Positions 1 through 11,840 of a DNA stretch of 64,000 bases are shown piece after piece. The notes below the pieces were generated by a model. The model was not told the origin of the DNA. It did not search any database and saw only the letters and a program-made list of their open reading frames with translations. The DNA comes from Parascedosporium putredinis (Eukaryota > Ascomycota > Sordariomycetes > Microascales > Microascaceae): positions 1,116,001 to 1,180,000 of the forward strand of contig CASHTG010000001.1 in NCBI GenBank assembly GCA_949357655.1. Reading direction: 5' to 3'. A program made the position numbers and the translations under genes. Numbering within the stretch: position 1 is the stretch's first letter; each line of letters opens with the position of its first letter.

Positions 1-1640
1 CGTCCTGGTCGGCTTCTTCTACTGGCTATCGCCCAAGGGCGTTGATATCTATAACGGAGGTTTGTGTGCCCCCTTTGCTCTCCAAGGCAAATTCTTTTTT
101 TTTTTTTTTTTTCTTTTTTTCATCAAACTAACATGCCTGTCTAGGGGTTTCCCACTCCAACTCTGGCCAAGTCCCCAGCGACTCGTCGTACGGAACAGAC
201 CGATGCACGCGCTCCTACTCCAAGGACAAGCCCATCGTTCAGTATGTCCTGATGATCGATGCGGGCAGCACTGGCTCTCGAATCCACGTCTACAAGTTTA
301 ACAACTGCGGTCCCACCCCGAACTCGAGCATGAGGAGTTCAAGATGACCCAACCCGAGGTTGGTGGCCTTAGCAAGTATAAGGACGACCCCGAGGGCGCC
401 GCTCGCACCCTTGACCCGCTCATGGCGGTTGCTATGAGCACCGTTCCCGATAAGCTCAAGGCTTGCAGCCCCGTCGCTGTCAAGGCTACCGCTGGTCTTC
501 GCATGACTGGCGAAAAGCAGGCCGAAAAGATCCTCGAGACTGTTCGCAACCATCTCGAGACCAAGTACCCCTTCCCCGTCGTCTCCAAGGAAGACAACGG
601 CGTTGCCATCATGGATGGTTCCGATGAAGGTGTATACGCTTGGATCACCACCAACTACCTCCTCGGCAAGATTGGCGGCCCTGACAAGAGCCCCACTGCT
701 GCCGTCTTTGATCTCGGCGGTGGCTCTACCCAAATCGTCTTCGAGCCCACCTTCAAGGATGCTCCTCATGGCGGTATGCCCGAGAAGCTTGCCGATGGCG
801 ATCACAAGTACGAGCTCGACTTTGGCGGCCGCAAGTTCACTTTGTACCAGCACTCCCATCTCGGCTACGGTCTTATGGCTGCCCGTGAGGCTATCCACAA
901 GGCGCTGGTGCAAGGCGTCTACGATGAGCACAAGGAGAGCAAGAGCTGGATGTCGAAGCCCGTTGTACACCCCTGCATCGCTCCTGGCATGACTCGCGAG
1001 ATTACCGTCAAGATGGGCGACAACCATCCCCTCGGCGAGAGCGTCACCCTCAACATGACGGGTCCTTCCAACCCCGGCCCTGCCCAGTGCAGGAACATTG
1101 CCGAGCAGATTCTCAACAAGGACAAGTCTTGCGGCCTTGCCCCTTGCTCTTTCAACGGCGTCCACCAGCCTCTCCTCTCCAAGACCTTTTCCAGCGAGGA
1201 TGTCTACATCTTCTCCTATTTCTACGACCGCACCAAGCCGCTCGGCATGCCCGACTCCTTCACCCTCCGCGAGATGCACGACCTCACCAACACTGTTTGT
1301 GGTGGCGAGAGCGCCTGGGATGTCTTCTCCACCGTTCCCGATGCCCTCGACGAACTTCGCGATCGCCCCGAGCACTGCCTTGACCTCAACTTCATGCTTG
1401 CTCTCCTCCACTCTGGTTATGACATGCCTATTGAGCGCGAGGTTCGCATCGCCAAGAAGATCAAGGGCAACGAATTGGGCTGGTGTCTTGGCGCCAGGTA
1501 TGTTTCTCTTTCTCTTTCCTCCCCCGGCTTACTCTGCCCGTTCACCAAAAGCACTCGACTAACATGATTTTCTTCTCTCTAGTCTCCCCCTCCTTGCTCC
1601 CAACTCTGGCTGGAAGTGCAAGATCTCCGAGATCCACTAA
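1..1640 (+). CDS. GDA1: Golgi guanosine-diphosphatase, GDA1/CD39 family (5' partial)
   Basis: This enzyme hydrolyses GDP (and UDP) to the monophosphate in the Golgi lumen, which drives exchange of nucleotide-sugars for glycosylation. The window opens inside the N-terminal membrane-anchor region (VLVGFFYWLS). Exons run 1-59, 145-1497 and 1583-1640, with donors GTTTGT and GTATGT. All four apyrase regions are readable: DAGSTGSRIHVYKF, ATAGLRMTGE, the DGSDEGVYAWIT segment and FDLGGGSTQIVFEP. The last exon ends KISEIH and TAA. The frame changes by one missing base at the C run near 316-319, between FNNCGPTP and ELEHEEFKM, so the longest open frame starts artificially at 344. Family assignment is certain; the GDA1 name rests on the fungal Golgi-type architecture. 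Confidence 0.92.
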
Positions 1641-2098
1641 AACATGCGACGTGTTATAACCTCGCTTTTTTGGCGAGGCAAGACCCAGAGATGCGCTACC
1701 TACTCTTAATTAGCTGATGCACTAAGCAGCGAGAGGTTCTTTGGGCGGCCCGTACAGAACGAGACTAGAGACTATGACGGCTCGTTTCTCGATTTACCTT
1801 TTTATTTTTATTTTTAATAACGGATGACATGATGTAAAAGAAAGAGGAAACCTCGCTTGTCGCGGCTAAAGGCAAGACGAAAGGCGCAAATCACGACTGG
1901 CAAAACATGGGCAAAAGGAGGCAAAGAATGGCAGTGGAAAAAGTATGCTGCTCCGGGGGCAGCATGCCTCCTCCAATTAGGCCCCAATGTATCATATTCT
2001 AATCTCGTTGCTTCTCCTCCTCTTGTTTTTAATTTACTGCTTGGGTATACGATACAGAATTATCCTAGGCATTTATCAAGTACCCACAACTGCAGCTC
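1641..2098. other. Intergenic, convergent 3' ends
   Basis: This stretch holds the 3' flank of GDA1 and of the minus-strand AAA+ gene. I see no conserved coding frame. The A/T-rich run near 1798-1820 could lie at the GDA1 polyadenylation region, but no specific site can be assigned. Confidence 0.5.
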
Positions 2099-3516
2099 TC
2101 ACTCCCTTTTTCCCATTGAATTCAGATGATGTACACGAAGAACGCTAGAGAGGGGAGGAACCATGCCTAGCACGTCCTCAATGATATCCTCAGGTCCGAC
2201 CCCGTCGAGCAATGTCTCAACAGCTTCGGTTCTACTGCCCCACTGTACACTCCTCTCACGTTCCGGGTCTACCACCTCGATCCGATGCGGATAGATTTTG
2301 CGGGCGGCGAGGGCAACGAGAGCGGGCGTGACGTAGTCGACCTTGTGGAGAGGCGCGAGGCAGCGGACGAGGTGGTCGAAGTGCTTGGTGGCCATCGGGA
2401 AGCGCCGCGGGCGAAGGCGCGGTGCATGCGGAGGAAGGAGACGATGTTCATCTGGTAGCGGAGGACGTCGATATCCACCTTTACGTTTTGGCTTAATTCG
2501 GCGAGACGGCTTATATCCTGTCGGGGGAGGGGTCCCAAACAACATGCATGAGTCAGATGTGTGCATGGCAAAAGTTGCGGCATGATTCCACTTACCCCTT
2601 CCGAGAAGAGAGCTCGTTCTGGGCGTCTCGCCTCCTCCGAGCGGCTTCTTCACCACGACTACGCTCTCGGTGGAAGCTGTCTCTACGTCGTCGCCTACGT
2701 CGAGACCTTCTTCGAGGCGGGGAAGCCATCCTCGAGGTCGTGATAGTGGGATATGAAGAAGAGGTCGTTGAGGTGGGGCGTCAAGCCCATGGTAGTGCGC
2801 CGGGCATTGCGGGCGCGACCCGTGGTGAGGACGGGGACGAAAAGGAAGGTCTTGGGGGCGGCTTGCACGGCGGTGCGGGTGAAGACGCGGCGGGTCCTCA
2901 GGAGCTCGAGGGCCTGGATTTGCACGGCTTTCGGGGCGCGATCGAGGTTGCGCGCGAGGACGAGTTCGGCGATGGAGAAGGTGGCGGGGGAAGAAGGTTG
3001 GCGCCGGGAGCGGTGGTGGAAGGACCGCCGACGCCGACGCCGACGCCGACGGGGGTGGTGGGCGAGACTGGGGGTTGATGGGGAGAGGGGGCGAGGCCCG
3101 AGGCGCCGGGGATGCGGGGGTGGGTGTGGAAGTAGGAGTCGGCGCGGGGAGGAAGGGGAGGTGGTTTGCGAGGGAGGTGGCTGCTGGGTGGAGAGGAGGA
3201 GGGCGGAGACGAAGTCGTCGAGGGTGGTGGTGGGGTGGCAGTCGATGATGACGGAATTCAGGCCAAAGGTTTTGCGGCGATCTGTGGTAGACCTGGGGTA
3301 AGCAAGGAGGTGGGTTTTGTGGCGGGGAGGTAGGTTGGGACTTTGGGGGGGACAAACAAGTTGTAGTTCCTCGAGGAGGTTGTTCAGGGCCGAAGGGTGG
3401 GTGGTGATGATGCAGTGCTCACGGCTCATGAGGCTGATGAGGAAGGCCAGCTCCAAGTCGCTCAGGCCCTGGGCGCGGGTGAGGAGATGCTCGTCGTCTG
3501 CCATTCCTGCCTCCAA
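2099..3516 (-). CDS. Fungal magnesium-chelatase-like AAA+ protein
   Basis: The product resembles a conserved fungal protein related to the ChlI/MoxR branch of AAA+ ATPases; its role in fungi is not established and fungi make no chlorophyll. It starts MEAGMADDEHLL at 3516, with an alternative ATG at 3504. Readable blocks in order are DLELAFLISLMSREHCIITT, KTFGLNSVIIDCHPTTTL, VLARNLDRAPKAVQIQALEL (a sensor-like segment), LTPHLNDLFFISHYHD, DISRLAEL with RYQMNIVSFLRMHRA, and ATKHFDHLVRCLAPLHKVDY to the C-terminus. A 78-base intron lies at 2518-2595 and another near 3276-3367. The frame changes at about 2720 and 2398 (one base short at G runs) and once between 2605 and 2680 (two short or one extra). 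No classical Walker A motif is visible. Family recognition comes from recall of fungal homologues, so it is moderately sure. Confidence 0.62.
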
Positions 3517-4678
3517 GGACGACGGTGAGTCGGTCAGGGCCAGATTAGAACTAAAATACTACCATACTATCGTCACTGGCCATAATTGTCTAGGTGAGCG
3601 GGCGCTTTCGCTCCAAACGTTGAGCGAGGCCTTGCCGACAGCATCCGCGTCGAGGCTGTGAAGAGCCGATGGTGGGATCAAGGTTCTGTAAGCCAATAGA
3701 GAGTTGGTGGAGGACAGGGCCCCAGCCTAATACTAGCCTAATGCATCAAGGATCAATCAATTCCAGTGCTGGCGGAACTTGGTAATTACTTCGTCCATTG
3801 ATGGGGGCCTTGTACACTTTGGCGACCGAAGGTTGCATTCTCCCACTGTAGTAAATCACGTGTGGGCATCTATGCCACGGGACCTGCCAGAGACAGGCAA
3901 CATGGAACCAGACTGGAACTGTCGTCCTGATGATGATGGCATGCAGGTACTATCGCTGATGGCTGCTTCCAGCTTGTGATTAAAATGGGTACACGGACTT
4001 TGATGGAGCGGGTGGTGCAGCCATCGTTCGTCACCTCCACTACGGTCGGATTGCAACAATGCTTTAATTTACAATGCTGGCGGAACCTGGATTGAGGGTA
4101 TTATTTCAATTCAGAAGATTGGGGTGCTCGTTGTAACGAACAGGCGCCCTTACCGCCGTTTCCCAGCGGTCAAATCTACGTGTGGAATAGTGGAAAGGGT
4201 TGAGATCAATCAAATGGGCAGTGGATCCGCCTCCCAAAGCGTCTGGCGGCCAAGCAGGCTGTGGCAGGGGGAGTGGGGTCGAAGGCGGCAGCGTCTCTGG
4301 CTGTTTGCACATCCAGCAGCTATGTACATCAAATTGCATCCAGTCTGATTATTAGGCGGAGGTATTTCCTGTCAAAAAGTCCTGGCGCTACTCCCAAAGA
4401 ACCACGACCAACCTCCGACCATCCCAACTGCACCAAACTCCCAAGCTCTCTCGCCCTCTTCTTTTCCGCCTCAACTGCCTTTTTCGAGCGATTATCCCCT
4501 CCCCGATCATTTTCCTTTCGAGCGGAATTACCTACACCTCCTTTGCCACCCGTATCGCGGTTCCCCGAGCCTTATCATTTCAGCTGAAACACCTGCTCTC
4601 CCGCCGAGAGCAGACTCTGAGCTCCGCTCATAACGTCATCGACCAAAAATCAGTCACACGAGGTGTTGAAAGCCCACC
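3517..4678. promoter_or_regulatory. Divergent promoter region, AAA+ gene / YPT7
   Basis: About 1.2 kb separates the two divergent starts. There is no coding frame. A 16-base near-identical direct repeat (TGCTGGCGGAACYTGG) occurs at 3767-3782 and 4075-4090. The last 250 bases are pyrimidine-rich, as in many fungal leaders, and probably form the YPT7 5' UTR. Confidence 0.45.
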
Positions 4679-5684
4679 ATGGCAACGAGGAAGAAGGTTC
4701 TCCTCAAGGTGAGCCCGACTGCATTCGCGATGGACGAATATTTCGAGAGCTAGAAGAGTCAAAGAACTAACTAGGTGTTTTGCGCCCGTCTTAGGTCATT
4801 ATCCTTGGAGACAGCGGGGTTGGCAAAACGAGCTTGATGAACCAATATGTATGATCGATCCAGGAGACACCCTCCCCCAACGAGATTGGGCTACGCCTTC
4901 GGACCCCTAGGAAGCTAATATCTCGATTTCGTTCCGCTCGGGGAAATAGGTCAACAAGAAGTTTAGTGCAAGCTACAAGGCAACTATCGGTGCCGATTTC
5001 CTCACGCGAGAAGTCCTCGTCGACGACCGTCAAGTCACAATGCAGGTACGGGAGGGAAACCCACCGCTCCGGCGGAATGCCCGTGAAGGAAATGGCTAAT
5101 AATTTTCTATTTGTAGCTCTGGGATACTGCGGGACAGGAGCGATTCCAGTCTCTAGGTGTTGCTTTCTACCGAGGCGCCGACTGCTGCGTGCTAGTCTAC
5201 GACGTGAACAACTCCAAGAGCTTCGACGCCCTTGACAGCTGGAGAGACGAGTTCCTAATTCAAGCTTCACCAAGAGACCCGGACAACTTCCCCTTTGTAT
5301 GCTTCGCTCTTGTTATCCCCAACCACTTGGTCGGAGACGCTAACCCCTTGGCGCAGGTGGTCCTCGGTAACAAGATTGACATGGAAGAGAGCAAGCGTGT
5401 GATCTCAACGAAGCGAGCGATGACGTTTTGTCAGTCCAAGGGCGGCATCCCCTACTTCGAGACGAGTGCGAAGGAAGCCATCAACGTGGAGCAGGCTTTC
5501 GAAGGTAAAGACCCAGATCGATCCGCTCATCCGTTCAGCCCCGTAGGGAAGAGGAAACTAACAGGCTGCCATAGTAATCGCTCGAAATGCCCTCGCCCAA
5601 GAGGAATCTGAAGAATTCAGCGGCGACTTCCAGGATCCCATCAACATTCACATCGACCCCGACCGAGACGGATGCGCCTGCTAA
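4679..5684 (+). CDS. YPT7: Rab7-type small GTPase of vacuole and late endosome fusion
   Basis: This is a Rab GTPase that recruits the HOPS tether on late endosomes, vacuoles and autophagosomes to drive fusion. Six exons join cleanly at 4679-4708, 4795-4848, 4950-5045, 5117-5296, 5357-5504 and 5575-5684, giving 205 residues, the usual family length. Nucleotide-binding motifs are GDSGVGKTS (P-loop), DTAGQE (switch II), GNKID and ETSAK. The switch I segment is KFSASYKATIGADF, typical of Rab7. The protein ends GCAC, a double-geranylgeranylation CXC site. The start context CCACCATGG is strong. This is the only gene in the window whose frame needs no correction. Confidence 0.96.
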
Positions 5685-7544
5685 GCAAATCCCAACACCC
5701 AATTTCAGCCGTTTCCCTTTGGAGAAATGATTCCATTGGTGTTTTTCTTCCCTCCCTCGGCCCTATCCTCTCGGCCCATTGTCGTCGATTTTGCCTGCTA
5801 TGCATGCCTGATCCGTCGTTGCAGCCCGAAGAGGCGCCCTGCAAATCTGGAACTGTGCCAACCAGCGGCCAGGATGTAGTATACGGAGTGTTTCTGCTTG
5901 TGTCCTGCCTCGGATCGCCCCTAATATGTGTTTTCCCAAGGCTTAGGTTGTTTCTGGACATCCCTATCATTTTCCACCTGTCTCTGCGCTTGTTTTGGTT
6001 CTATTTTTTTTCCTTCTCTCTTTCGTTTCCTTTTCTTTCCTTTTCTGCGTAATGTGGGGAGGGCGTTAGCATATATCACTCTGGCTAGTATTGGCCGTAC
6101 ATGTTTTCGGGCAAGTCCAGTTAGAGGTGAATGATGACACTGGTAGATAATATATCAAATGTGTGGTTGACCTGCTGGCGACATGTGCTTCGGTAGCTTC
6201 ATGTTGAATGGTGCTGACTCTGGCCCGAAGAACCGAGACCTCGACAGCCCAGCCCTGAGAGAAAAACAGAGAAGGGAAGAAAGGGGGAGGAAAGGAGAGA
6301 AGAGAGCTAGACTCTTCTGCAATGAAGAAAAGAAATGGCAACGAAGTAGTTATCAAGCCTTGAATACGGAGAGGATCTTGCCGGCACCAACTCAATCTCG
6401 ACGACGTTAAGCAGTAGAAGCTCTGTTCCGGATACTCGAATGCTTGGTCAACGATGCATTCAGAAGAAACCTCTAGTGTCAAAACCATATCCTCTCCCAA
6501 GCCCTGTATTGCAAGTAGAATACGCTTCGACTTGTGGGCATATTTTATTGCTTCCTCATAGGCGTAGACTTTGAAAGTCCTAATCTTACCCTGGTTTTCA
6601 GTTACTATTTGTAGATATTTATGGATACTGAAAGATAGTACATTTGGGCAGGAGCTAAGAGTCTGAATAAGCTAAATTATTTTGAGGTCCTCCTTTTTGG
6701 CCTTTCACATGTGTGTGCGAAAAGACTTGAATCGTGGGAATGAGTGGCAGGATAAAGCGGACAATAAGATATCACCATTAGTGCGTGTATGCATTGTGGT
6801 GTCTCCATGAATGGGCTACACTAGGTAGTTTGCTTCTAGTGATAAATGATAACAATGCAAGGAAAGTTCACTGTGTGTTCAAAATTGATTTGATGTTTCA
6901 GCTCCGAGTGGTGCTCCGAGTGGTGGATGGAAGTGAGGTCGCTGCCAAGGCCCGGCCACCCAATCGATACAGTGCCCAGCTCTCGAAATTAATATTGAAC
7001 GGGCCAAAGAGACGTGGACATCTGCCCTCCGGCTCGCTCGTGCTCATGTTTAAACCTCTCTCCCTCCCACCACATCCGAAATCAACCGCCCAAAGACCGC
7101 TGGCCGAACCCGCCCGTTTTCTCGGATACGCATCTTGCCATCCTGCCCTTTTTCATCCTGGTCCTTCGATGCCGAAATTCTGAGCATCCTCCGAGTGAGC
7201 AGGAGTTTAATCCATTCCCATAGACAGAGCGAGCCACCCCATGCGACGACGACTTTCGAGATTCCCGGTTGCGACGGCCCCCGTGCTCACACATCGCTTC
7301 TCTTCGACGTACCCGGCCAACTTCGACCCCCAGCGGTATTTCGCTAGCTACGATAACTGAGATCCCGGCTCTATCTTTTTTCGTTCCAGAAACCTCTTAT
7401 TGTGTCCGACGTCATTGACGCACGCCCAATGATTGCAATAGGGGCCTGTAACACCTTTATCTGAACCCCCAACCGACCTCTCCCCTCCCTCCCTTCCTCC
7501 CCCGGCGCCCACCTTCGACGCCAATACGCGCGCCAGCCGTGACG
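5685..7544. other. Intergenic, YPT7 3' flank and transporter promoter
   Basis: About 1.9 kb holds no recognisable gene on either strand. The middle (about 6540-6900) is noticeably richer in A and T. The last 100 bases before 7545 are C-rich and probably form the leader of the downstream transporter. Confidence 0.45.
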
Positions 7545-9114
7545 ATGAACGAATCCCTGGCTCCTGCGGAGCTCGCGGCTCCGAGATTATCGATATCCGT
7601 CCCACGATCTAGTAGCGATGGCCGACGTCTATCATTGCAAAGTCCAGTCCATAAGAGTGCCAGTGTCAGTGGGTCGCCGCTTCTGAATCGGTTAGGACTT
7701 GGTGGTGTTGCGAGGAGGACTTTGGGTATATGTCTACTCCTGGTCACCGTCTTCCTATGGACGCTGGCCAACTTCCTAGCGAGCGTGAGTCTAGCCAGTC
7801 CCCCCTCTTCCTCTCCCGCGACGACAGGCCACGGACGCTAACTTGTTACGTTTCCCTTGGCCGCCGTAGTCCATCTACTCCGACAACACCTATGACAAGC
7901 CTTTTCTCGTCGTCTATGTCAATAGTTCGGCATTCGCCATCTCCTAGTCGTCATGACGGCGCGCTACATCATAAGACATGGGTGGCCGCATTTCAAATCC
8001 GAGGCTGCGCAGGTATGGCAAGAGTACAAGACGGGCGCGCGGAGCCGCATCCCAACTGTCGAGGACGACGACTTCACGGCGGGCGAGCGCCTTTTAGATG
8101 ACGAGGATGGCAGCCTGGAAATGTTCGATCCCCGAGCCAGCGACGACGGCAAGCTCACCTTCCTCGAGACGGCGAAACTCTCCCTAGAATTTTCGATGCT
8201 ATGGTTCACTGCCAACTACTTTGCGTCGGCATGTCTCGAGTACACAAGCGTGGGGAGCGTGACCATCCTGACGTCGACGAGTAGCGTCTGGACCCTCGTG
8301 TTTTGCTCGCTCCTGAGAGTCGAGTCGTTCACCTCGAGAAAGCTCATCGGGGTCATGGCGTCGTTGGCCGGTGTCATTCTCATCTCGACCGTGGATTTGA
8401 CGGGCAGCAACGACGAGAATCGCGGGTCGTTTCCCCACAAGACTCTGTCGCAGATTGCCATTGGCGATGCCATGGCGTTTGTGAGTGCCATCATCTACGG
8501 GCTCTACGTGACGGTGATGAAGCTTCGGGTTGGGGATGAGGACAGAGTCAACATGCCGCTCTTCTTTGGCCTGGTCGGCGTCTACTGTCTCGTCTTCCTC
8601 TGGCCCATCTTTTTCATCTTGCACTTCACCGGCCTCGAAACTGTAAGTCTACATACCGACTGTGCCTGGTGCCAGCCTACCCTGCCCCCTTTGCATGACT
8701 CCAGCCCGCTAATTGTATGCATCGTAGTTTCAAATGCCCCCGACTGCTAAGATCTGGGTCATCGTTTTGGTAAGCTAGTCCTCTTCACCCCATCCCTTAT
8801 CCATTTTCCCAACCCTCGCCGCTAACCTACTCTCCTTTTCTCTTCGCTAGGGCAACTCCGTGGCGTCTTTCGTCAGCGATATCTCGTGGGCGTATGCCAT
8901 GCTCTTGACCACGCCGCTCGTCGTGACGGTGGGCCTATCTCTAACGATCCCGCTCTCTTTGATCGGAGAGATGATCCAGTACTCGCAATATTCAAGTGTG
9001 GTGTACTGGATCGGGGCGGCTGTCGTGTTCGTTTCCTTCTTGTTTATCAACCACGAGAGCCACGAGGACCCAGCGGCCAAGACGCAGAGCCAGCACGAGG
9101 AAGGAAGGTTATAA
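7545..9114 (+). CDS. SLC35F5/YML018C-like DMT (EamA) membrane transporter
   Basis: This is a polytopic member of the drug/metabolite transporter superfamily; relatives include the yeast vacuolar protein YML018C and animal SLC35F5, whose substrates are poorly defined. The start is the ATG at 7545 (MNESLAPAEL). Exons are 7545-7784, 7870-8642, 8728-8769 and 8851-9114, about 439 residues. A hydrophilic N-terminus of about 55 residues precedes the first helix (TLGICLLLVTVFLWTLANFL). Later helices include LIGVMASLAGVILISTVDL and the final VVYWIGAAVVFVSFLF. An acidic loop (EDDDFTAGERLLDDEDGS) follows helix 2. A base is missing near 7941-7944: the exon hits TAG between AIS and VVMTARY, and one added C restores it. 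The family call is firm; the substrate is unknown. Confidence 0.85.
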
Positions 9115-11840
9115 GAAGCATTTGCAATGGCGTCTGGGAAATTTAAAACCATCCATGTTCGAACAACGTTACGAGAGGTCGCCTTTATTCCTTTCCTCCA
9201 ATCCTTGCCGACTTGCCTTTCGTATAGACCTTGGATGAGCTCCCATCTATGGTCTTGATGTATTTATGTATTTCTTTTCTCCCAATGTTTTTTTCTCGTC
9301 CTTTTTCTTCTTCTTTTTCTCTGGCATTTCGCATTTTGCCTTGTACGGCCTATACTTGCTCGACAACGAAGTGTCATTTAATAGCGTGGGCGACGTGGAA
9401 GACAACATTGAAAGGACATGTGGAAGAGGGTGGCAGAGCCCCTCCCTACTGGTCGGGAAAAAGAAAAGTGGTGCAGGTGACGCAACGAGTCGCCAACTGG
9501 AGCCTATGTTGGTGTTTTGGATAGCAAGCACTCTTTCGATCATCCTTAGTATTATAGACTTATCGCGGATAAAAACCGGGTTACCGTCGAACGCAACGTA
9601 TTTCTTCATCCTAAGCTCCCCCGCTCCCCCAAAGTCGTTGTTCGCTTCTAAACCTCTTGGCTCCATAAAAAGCCGCAATGTCCCTTTTCCCCAGTGCGTG
9701 TGATGTGATTTTGCGAAAAGGGAAAAGAGGGAGTGTAGGCAAGAAAAGGTGGACGGACACTGCTTGCTTCCCTGATGATGTCGGGGAATACTATGCAGTA
9801 TGGCTTGGGAGGCACCCGGTGTTGGGGGTCAACAAGGTGGCGGCCAATCAAGGCCCGTCCCATCCCCCAGCGCACGACAGGCCAAGCGTGGAGACACGAG
9901 TCACACCTGAAGGGTTCGTTGACTGATTGATACGCATCCGAAGCACATCATTGCCCAAGACTGCTGAGCAGCATACATGTAGGTATTTGATCGGTCGGTC
10001 GCTACATGCTACATGCAGTGCCGGGCCCTCTTGACCTCGGTGCTGGGGCCTGCAAGTCCGATTCGGCAAGCGGTGGACAGCCCGTCCGTCCACCATCCCC
10101 ATCAAGAAGGGAAGAGCAAGGGGTGAGGAAAGGGAGTAATAAAAATATACGATTGCCCGATTTCCTGCATTCGGGAAAAGCGTTTCTTTTGAGGAAGGGA
10201 TTGACAGGAGCTTGATCCACTCGCTCACACGTTCATATCGACAACCCACACCGACTTCGTTCTAGACCTCGTGGCGTCGCAGCGGGGCTCGAAAAGCTGG
10301 TCACGGAACCCAAAAGCCCCCATTTCTGTAGTGGGGTTGTCTCCCTCTCTGGCGCCTAATCGGTTACATTGGATGATGTTTTTAGTTGACTTGGTTGACG
10401 TGGGCTCCTCCTCGACCAAACTAAACCGTTGACTCTTTTTTTCTTCTTTCTCCCAGGAAGAGGGGTACTCGCCCGCCTCCTGGCTGGTAGGAAAGAAAAA
10501 GGTTGAGCATGGCTCGGAAGAGGTGTGGCAAACAACGTGTGACTACTTCGCCGTGGGTATGTTTGATGTACCCTCGACTGGTTTCTTTTTGTTGCGTCTC
10601 CACGGAACTGGTTCACATTCCAGAACCTCGACGCCCAAAGTAATATGGCGACGGATCAATAGATGCATTGGATTCAACCCCCAGAGTTCTCCCATCTTCA
10701 TTTCAAAAATCCTTGCTTAGTTGAAAGCAATCCGCAGCTTTCGAGGGAAGCTTCTGCCTCGAATAGACAAGGATTCTTGTCGCCGGTGACGGGTCCTTGT
10801 GCAGGGTTGCGCCTCCGCCTCCAAGCAGGGACGTTCCGATATCGACGACGGCGTTTTCTCCGGTGTGATGTAGATGCAGGAAGAAGCGCCTTTTCGTTCA
10901 ATATATCAACTTACGATCTCGCCCCCTCAGGCGCGCCCTCCCCCTGCGCTCATTATTTTTTTATTCTTACATCTTGTCTCCTTGCAGCCCACGTTGTGTG
11001 TTTTTTTCATCTTTCCCTATTTACCCCCTCTTCTCTCCTTGTCGCGCTTCATCGCTCGTCATCCCAAACTAAGCTCAGACTCAGCTAGCCTCCAAATCCT
11101 GGTGACCCTGGCCTGCCCCTCCTATTCTATTCCCCTTCGGACCCCTCCAAAGGGGTTGAGTGTGGCTTCAGCCCACCCTTTTCTGGCAGGCTTTGACAGG
11201 AGCCAACCCGGGTCTCGCCGTTCCTTCCTCGCGCCATCCTCCCACGCGCCTTCCACTACAGCTACACGAACCACGAGGTTCCAGGGTACTCTCAGGGCTC
11301 TGTGACAGTACCCGCTCCTCCCCGACCCCGGACGAGTGGGGCTTTTGTGGATTTCACGACAGTTTGGGACGGTGCAAGGGATCATTAGTACAGAGACCCA
11401 ACATTTACACGAGTCGCTGTCCCGGCAGCCTGCTACTATTTTTGTGGCTGCCTCCAGTTTTCTTTTTCTCTTCAAAACCCTCCGGCCCTCCCTCCCTCAA
11501 CTTTTTCTTTTTGGTTTGGGAATATCGTTTTCAACATTTTTGTCTCACCTTGGATCTCACTCCATATTCACTCCCCCATGACGGGGGACGTTTGAGGAAT
11601 CGAGTGCGCTCCAGCAACCCTCTTTTGAATAGGCCCCCTCCTCTGCTTTGCGCCCACTCCTTATCGCCTTTATCTATCACAGCCTCACCTCACCCGACTT
11701 TGAGCAACACGCCACTCACTCTAACAAAAAGCTAAGCTCCACACTTTAGGACTGCCCTAAAAGAACCTCATTTTCATTATTATTCCTCTTCTATTGATCG
11801 TCAACCGAATCTCTTTTTTTCTTCACCTTTGGATGCAACC
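9115..11840. other. Long intergenic region with pyrimidine-rich leader
   Basis: There is no supportable gene in this 2.7 kb. From about 10900 the plus strand becomes strongly pyrimidine-rich up to the ATG at 11841, which suggests a long 5' UTR for the heme-oxygenase-like gene. Short plus-strand ORFs in it would act as upstream ORFs if transcribed. Confidence 0.45.

Noticed and set aside
290..1411. Long minus-strand ORF of 373 codons
   Set aside because: It is the antisense shadow of GDA1, whose apyrase motifs are unambiguous on the plus strand.
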